NCBI GenBank assembly: GCA_036873135.1
Contig: JAPTYO010000039.1
Coordinates: 1-64,000 of the forward strand
DNA length: 64,000 nucleotides
From: Clarkia xantiana subsp. parviflora
Lineage: Eukaryota > Streptophyta > Magnoliopsida > Myrtales > Onagraceae
Reading direction: 5' to 3'
The position numbers and the translations under genes are program-made. A model generated the notes under the pieces. The model was not told where the DNA came from. It saw only the letters and a program-made list of their open reading frames with translations, and searched no databases. Positions 59,162-64,000 of the stretch are shown here, one piece after another (the stretch's first letter is position 1; every line of letters begins with the position of its first letter).

Positions 59162-61384
59162 CTATTCAGAATCGCTCTCCATGCTCCCCATTGCCTTCAA
59201 TCCTCGCGGTTTCTGCATAAAGAAGAGATCCGTCATTATTACCTGTTTAGTACGATAATCAACAGTTTACTGAAATGAAAAAGGTATCATTTTTAGACTA
59301 TGTTTCAAACGAACCATTGTAGTATTCCTCATACAATAATTATATTGTATCGTGTTTGTTGAAATAAAGATTAAATCACGCCTTCACCTAACACCTTAAG
59401 GTTGGTGTTAAGGTTTTAGGACAGTTGGTCAAGTGGTTAGTCTTAACTTTCACATGGTATCAGAGCGCACAGGTTCGAGTCTCCGCAGCGCCAAGTTAAA
59501 CCCCAATTTCATCATGTGATGGGCTTTCAAAAATGTCTCGGCCCACACGTGAGGGGGAGTATTGAAAACATCAAGAAGTGAAAACTGGGTTTCCAGACAG
59601 TTTATAGGTTAAAACCAAAGTACCAATGTCTAGTGGTAATGATTCTAATGAAGCTAAATATCTGATCAATGAGGTCCAACAAACAATTATAATCCCACAA
59701 ACTTTCTCATTGATTGACATAAAAGACCTAACAATTACCTTCTTAGATGCCTTCTTTTCTCTCACTTCATACCTCTCCTGAGTCAAATCCGACAGCCAAG
59801 TACCCGGACAAGCCAACTGCAAATAAATTATCAAGAATAATTCAATTCAAGAAACAGATCCAAGAACCATATCAGGATTTTTGCATATCAAATATTTTAT
59901 AAGATTACAATCCACTTACAAGAACGCTCCTTTGGATCAATTTTGCTCTTTTCTTAGGCCTCTGAGGAGGTTTACACCCTTTAAAAGCCATGAAATCTTC
60001 TTCCTTTTCTTTGTTGGACAAGGAAATAAACAACCTTGGCCACACAACAGGTACTTTGTCGTTCTTCAGACATGATGGTTCCAGCAATGTTTTCCCACTC
60101 TCATCTGCTCCCAAAGACCCTCGAGTTGTGTAGAACCGATCTTCTTTCTCCGGTGAATGATTAGATAGCTTGCGCCTATTCAGTTGCTGCTCCAAGTTTC
60201 TGTAATACAAATCAGACACACCCAATTGATCAAAATCAAATTCCCATTTTGAATCCGTATCCAGTAATCAAAGATGTTCACCTAATATAATCTGCTAAAT
60301 CAAATAAATATGAAATAACCTCAAATGGACCAGGTCACAAAAATAGACTACCAAAATTGACAATTACCTATGAGTAAAAATTGTAACTTTGTGAAATCAA
60401 AATCTGAAACAACTTCCAATGGATCAATTCCATTTTGTGAAATCAAATTCCCATTTTTAATCCATATCCAGTAATCAGATGTTCGCCTCAGAATCTGCTA
60501 AATCAATAAATATGAAGTAACCTCAAATGGATCAGGACACAAAAATAGACTACCCAAATTGCCAATTTCAACCTACACCTATGAGTAAAAACTGTAACTT
60601 TGTGAGATCAAAATCTGAAACAACTTCCAATGGATCAATTCCATTTTGTGAAATCAAATTCCCATTTTTAATCCATATCCAGTAGTCAAAGATGTTCGCC
60701 TCAGAATCTGCTAAATCAATAAATATGAAATAACCTTAAATGGATCAGTTTCACAAAAATAGACTACCCATATTGCCAATTTCAACCTATACCTATGATA
60801 AAAATTGTAACTTTGTGAGATCAAAACGTGAAACAACTTCCAATAGATCATGGTCACAGCAGTAATCCATATCCAGTAATCAAAGATGTTCACCTAATAA
60901 TCTGCTAAATCAAATAAATATGAAATAACCTCAAATGGATCAGTTTCACAAAAACAGACTACCCAAATTGCCAACTTCAACCTATACCTATGATAAAAAT
61001 TGTAACTTTGTGAGATCAAAACGTGAAACAACTTCCAATGGATCATGGTAAAACAATAGAGATTACTTACTCAAGTCCCAAATTCCATTTTATGGGATAA
61101 AAAAACACCAACTTCATGAGATCTTGATTCAGTACTTACTTGTTGAGACCTCGATGAGGCGATTGAGAAAATGAATCCTTCTTGGTGTTTACTATACTAC
61201 CGCTGAGTTTCTTCCTCCCAACAGAATCAGATGACAATTTGTTACCGAGATGGTTGTGGTTGATGCTGTTTGTGGAGCTGTGTTCTTTACTTTTCACCTT
61301 CACACATCTATGCCTCTTTCTATTGCCCCACTGCAACACAAAATCTGGCTCATTTATCCTTCGATTCTTCATTTCCTTCTCCAT
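59162..61384 (-). CDS. DUF1639 family protein
   Basis: The four coding exons are 61384-61140, 60199-59920, 59816-59739 and 59212-59162 (654 nt, 217 residues), with GT-AG introns in phase. The N-terminal block EPDFVLQWGNRKRHRC is at about residues 12-27. The central block WPRLFISLSNKEKEEDF (about 135-151) leads into PPQRPKKRAK, a likely nuclear-localisation cluster. PGTWLSDLTQERYEVREKK (from about 179) and the C-terminal KPRGLKAMGSMESDSE complete the pattern I know for plant DUF1639 proteins. The molecular function of the family is not established. I chose the ATG at 61384; an in-frame ATG at about 61423 exists, but TTATGGCAG just before the chosen ATG could be a 3' splice site, with CTTGAG|GTTAGT near 61464 as donor, so a short leader intron is possible. 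Intron 1 holds a four-copy tandem repeat and intron 3 a TRIM-like remnant. Confidence 0.9.
59357..59590 (+). mobile_element. TRIM-like retroelement remnant in DUF1639 intron 3
   Basis: A possible LTR start TGTTGAAATAAAG (59357) leads to TTTCACA followed by TGGTATCAGAGC (59455-59466). The latter is the primer-binding site complementary to initiator tRNA-Met used by many plant copia and TRIM elements. About 85 bp later the purine-rich GTGAGGGGGAG (near 59549-59559) is a polypurine tract, followed by TATTGAAAACATC, the likely start of a truncated 3' LTR. No coding capacity lies between the two signals, which defines a TRIM-type element. It is antisense to the host gene and wholly intronic. Confidence 0.65.
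60240..61050. repeat. ~200-bp tandem repeat in DUF1639 intron 1
   Basis: Four imperfect copies share ATCCATATCCAGTAATCA, AATCTGCTAAATCAA, AATAGACTACCCA and GAAACAACTTCCAAT. The CCAGTAATCA landmark lies at 60261, 60468, 60679 (one mismatch) and 60873, giving periods of 207, 211 and 194 bp. The array makes up most of the 940-bp intron. Copies 1-4 have small internal indels, so they are not very recent. They carry no splice-site consensus that competes obviously with the real junctions. Confidence 0.9.
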
Positions 61385-61930
61385 TATGCTGCCATAACCC
61401 ACAAAACTCAAAATTACATTCATATTCTTTCCCAGAAGAAAAAAATCGTAACCCAATTATACTAACCTCAAGATCTAAACCTTAGAATACAGATTGAGCG
61501 AAGCCGACTCAAATTGAACTCCGTCTGGGATTCTAAACCCAAACAAGAAATAAAGCATGGAACTTTGCAATGATCTGTTGGTGGGTGATGAACTGTAGAA
61601 GAGGGAAAGAACCAAAACACAGCTACAAGATTCTAAATTGCGCAGTTGGTTTCACAGAACGGAGAAAAGACCGCCATTGGATTAGAAGCTGAGACGTTAG
61701 AAAAGAGACAACTTTGCTGCACATTAGCAAGAGAGACGAGAAAAGGCGGCGTTTTCTTGCTGGAGAAGACAATTTCTGCAGGAAATAGAGAAAGCAAAGA
61801 TCAATTAGCTGGGTGGGTACTGGTTTGGTGTTGTTGAAGATCAGTGTTTCGGCTCTTCTCTGTTATCTGCTTCTTCACCTTTCTTCTTCCTCTCTCTAAG
61901 AAGTTCTCTTCTCACTATTTATTTTGGCTA
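61385..61930 (-). promoter_or_regulatory. DUF1639 leader and promoter region
   Basis: Upstream of the ATG the minus strand has GA/CT-rich leader-like sequence. A weak TATA-like AAATAAATAG lies near 61912-61921 (complement), about 530 bp before the ATG. A short leader intron ending at TTATGGCAG near 61388 is possible. No strong core promoter element can be fixed. Confidence 0.35.
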
Positions 61931-62608
61931 AAAGTTCTTCTCACTATAATGTCTTGGTTTATTTAGGCATAAATTTTAATATTTATTATGGCCCTTGGAT
62001 GGGAAAAATGGACGGCCAGATTCGTTCCCTCCAAGCCTCCAACAGCTCAAGTAGGGTGACAATTTCTCTGAACTCTTTCTCCGAAATAATAATTATCGAA
62101 ATTCGAAAACACAAAATAATGAGTGAATAAATGGCAAAAAAAATATAGTAAATATGACACAAATTGAGAAAAACGTCAAGTGAATATAATTTTTGTCTAA
62201 ACTCATTTTTCAATAATCAATATTACCATCAATCTAAATTTAACACTACAAAGTGTGAAGTATAGAATATATATAAAAATGATTTTTTTACTTTATTGGG
62301 AAATTAGTAATTTTTATAAGTTTCACACTTTTTATAGAAAATTAGGTATTGACTCTCTAATGTGTGAAGTGACTTGGTAAGTACTAATAATAATTATGAT
62401 AAGATTTGCTATAATAATAATAGTGATTAATCAAATTTATTTAGTATTTATATCTTTTGTATATCCAAAAGTCAAAATAATCGCTAATAAATTGGAGATT
62501 GAAACATTTTATTATGTACCTATTCTTCTATCATGCAAAGGTTACAACGATATTGTTGATATATTTTACCTCATTGGCTTAGTCTCTCTCTCATCAATAA
62601 TTAATATA
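61931..62608. other. AT-rich intergenic DNA
   Basis: Nothing recognisable as a gene. Short frames have Ile/Phe/Lys-rich composition expected by chance in AT-rich DNA. Confidence 0.5.
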
Positions 62609-63103
62609 TGGTTAATAACTTATAAAATGTTTGAATTTTGACCCATGTTAACTGGAGAGATCTGAATTTTCAAAAGTTAATTTGGAATGTCTGAATTTTC
62701 AACTTTGTTGAACTTTGGTTTTCCGTGCATTTTTAGGGTTAAATTTAACATAATTGTGTGAAATGACACTTTTACCCCCTTTTAATATTATTTTTATTTA
62801 ATACCTTATTTGAGAAAATGTGAAATGACAAAATTACCCCTGAAGTCAAATTAAGAAAATGCTTTTGTTTTGCTTTAAAGGGCATTTTCGTCTTTTCGGG
62901 TCAAGCATGTGAGGGGCACACTTTAGTCGGAGGGCATTTTTGGGATTTAAGTTTATTTACGGTCACATGTCAAACATGTGACCAAATTCAGTCAGTTTTA
63001 ACGGCAAAAATTGACTGAGACCTCTTATATCAGCAAAGTTGAAAATTCAGACATCTCCGGTTAACATGGATCAGAATTCAGACCTTACATAGGTTATTAA
63101 CCC
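62609..63103. mobile_element. Mutator-like MITE (copy 6)
   Basis: The left end GGTTAATAACTTATAAAATG and the complement of the right end GGGTTAATAACCTATGTAAG are inverted. Inner blocks match copy 2 closely: GACCCATGTTAACTGGAGAG, GGTTTTCCGTGCATTTTTAG, GGTTAAATTTAACATAATTG. The flanks do not show a clear 9-bp duplication. There is no GC-rich core and no coding sequence. Confidence 0.75.
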
Positions 63104-63369
63104 ATTGTTAGATGAAAATTGTTCATGATGATGACTTATGGGTAAATTGTTGTATCTATCAATGACAAGACATGATATAAGTTTTTGTAGTTCAGCATTT
63201 GAGTCATTTTATGCAAGAGGCCTGATACACATTCTGACGAGTCGGAATGTCGGAATACTAATTCATCTCACGGTGGTATTCATGTAATAAAAGCCAACTT
63301 TGATGGCATTAATATAACATCACCTAGTCGGATGTTCTCGAAACCCAAGTTTCGGAATGTATATCTTTT

Positions 63370-63770
63370 TCCTTTATGCAATCTTCTAAGTTATCTCATT
63401 ATTATATTGTTCTTCAAATAATCAGGTATATCAAGGAGTCTGAAAATGCATACTTCTTTCTTCTGCTTATTTTCTACTGGTTGTATATGGTGATTCTGAC
63501 TAAGCTATGCTTGACGACTATCCAGTTTCTTGGAACGTTAAGAAATATGAGACTATTTTCAAGTCTCTACTAATGCAAGAGTACGAGAGTATGTGTGCTG
63601 CTCTTTCTAAGCTTATTTGATTTAGTAGGCTCATTGGTGAATTGAGATTCCTTCATAAGGATCATATAGTCATATATTGTGACAATCAGGTTGCGATTAA
63701 AATAACAACTAAAATGTCTTTATGGATCTTCCTTAAAATCCCGGCTATTCACGGTACGTGAGAAGGAGAT
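63370..63770 (+). pseudogene. Ty1/copia C-terminal polyprotein remnant
   Basis: In broken frames the plus strand encodes QIIRYIKESENA (compare the RYLKG-type block after copia reverse transcriptase), later EYESMCAALSKLI, then FLHKDHIVIYCDNQVAIKI. The last contains the RNase H motif YCDNQ-AI. The order is that of a copia polyprotein end, but there are several stops and the part between the first two blocks is out of frame. The fragment may continue past the window. Confidence 0.7.
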
Positions 63771-64000
63771 GAATAATCATCTCCCTTCAGAAGAAATCGA
63801 AAAATTCCTTGAGAATCCTACAAGATTCATTCTTTCTGTTTTCTCTGACAGATGATCAGAACTTCATCTGGGCTCGAATCCTACTGAAAAATTTCAGCTT
63901 TTTATAAGCGTACTTAACACATTAAAGTAAGACTATTATTATATTTGTTATAGTTTAGTTAAAGGTTTGGTGCAACCTAGGCACTTGAACATGTTTGTTG
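63771..64000. other. Unassigned sequence at the window edge
   Basis: This sequence follows the copia remnant and may be part of the same element, but I recognise no LTR, primer-binding site or coding motif. Confidence 0.4.

Overview
The window is nuclear DNA of a flowering plant, very probably a eudicot. It holds GT-AG introns with AT-rich interiors, a plant R2R3-MYB of the MYB5 type, a plant arabinogalactan peptide, a DUF1639 protein, plant-type transposons and a long satellite array. I cannot name the species.

Layout. Bases 1-26248 are a tandem array of a roughly 178-bp satellite (about 140 monomers) of the size and organisation of centromeric or other heterochromatic satellites. It shows higher-order structure and is interrupted once by a 760-bp hAT-like element with a perfect 8-bp target duplication. 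The array runs off the left edge and ends abruptly near 26248. Bases 26.2-31.9 kb are AT-rich and gene-poor: a Mutator-like MITE, a possible orphan promoter and first exon, a SINE-like element and microsatellites.

Genes. (1) MYB5-type R2R3-MYB, minus strand, 31918-33866, three exons. (2) Importin-5/KETCH1-type karyopherin beta, plus strand, 40451-48485, 21 exons, 1116 residues, apparently intact. (3) tRNA-Glu(CTC), plus strand, 51262-51333. (4) A 57-residue arabinogalactan peptide, minus strand, 54797-54970. (5) A DUF1639 protein, minus strand, 59162-61384, four coding exons, 217 residues. There is also a 5'-truncated EF-P-like gene fragment (50325-51068, minus). The genes are independent transcription units, not a pathway cluster.

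Mobile DNA fills most of the remainder. One family of short elements with ends like GGGTTAATAACC occurs at least six times (26.4, 47.0, 49.3, 50.5, 57.9 and 62.6 kb); the two clearest copies have perfect 9-bp target duplications and a third has 8 of 9 matching, the Mutator signature. Several copies carry a GC-rich minisatellite core. hAT elements with perfect 8-bp duplications lie at 13.7, 34.6 and 53.3 kb, with decayed hAT, copia and LINE coding remnants at 52.4, 56.0, 63.4 and 37.9 kb. A SINE at 52975-53207 has a 12-bp duplication. The introns of all three multi-exon genes hold insertions or tandem repeats. A 58-bp perfect palindrome lies at 35815-35872. I found no CRISPR, operon or prokaryotic system, and no convincing new multi-gene system; the points of interest are the satellite structure, the nested transposons and the intronic repeats.
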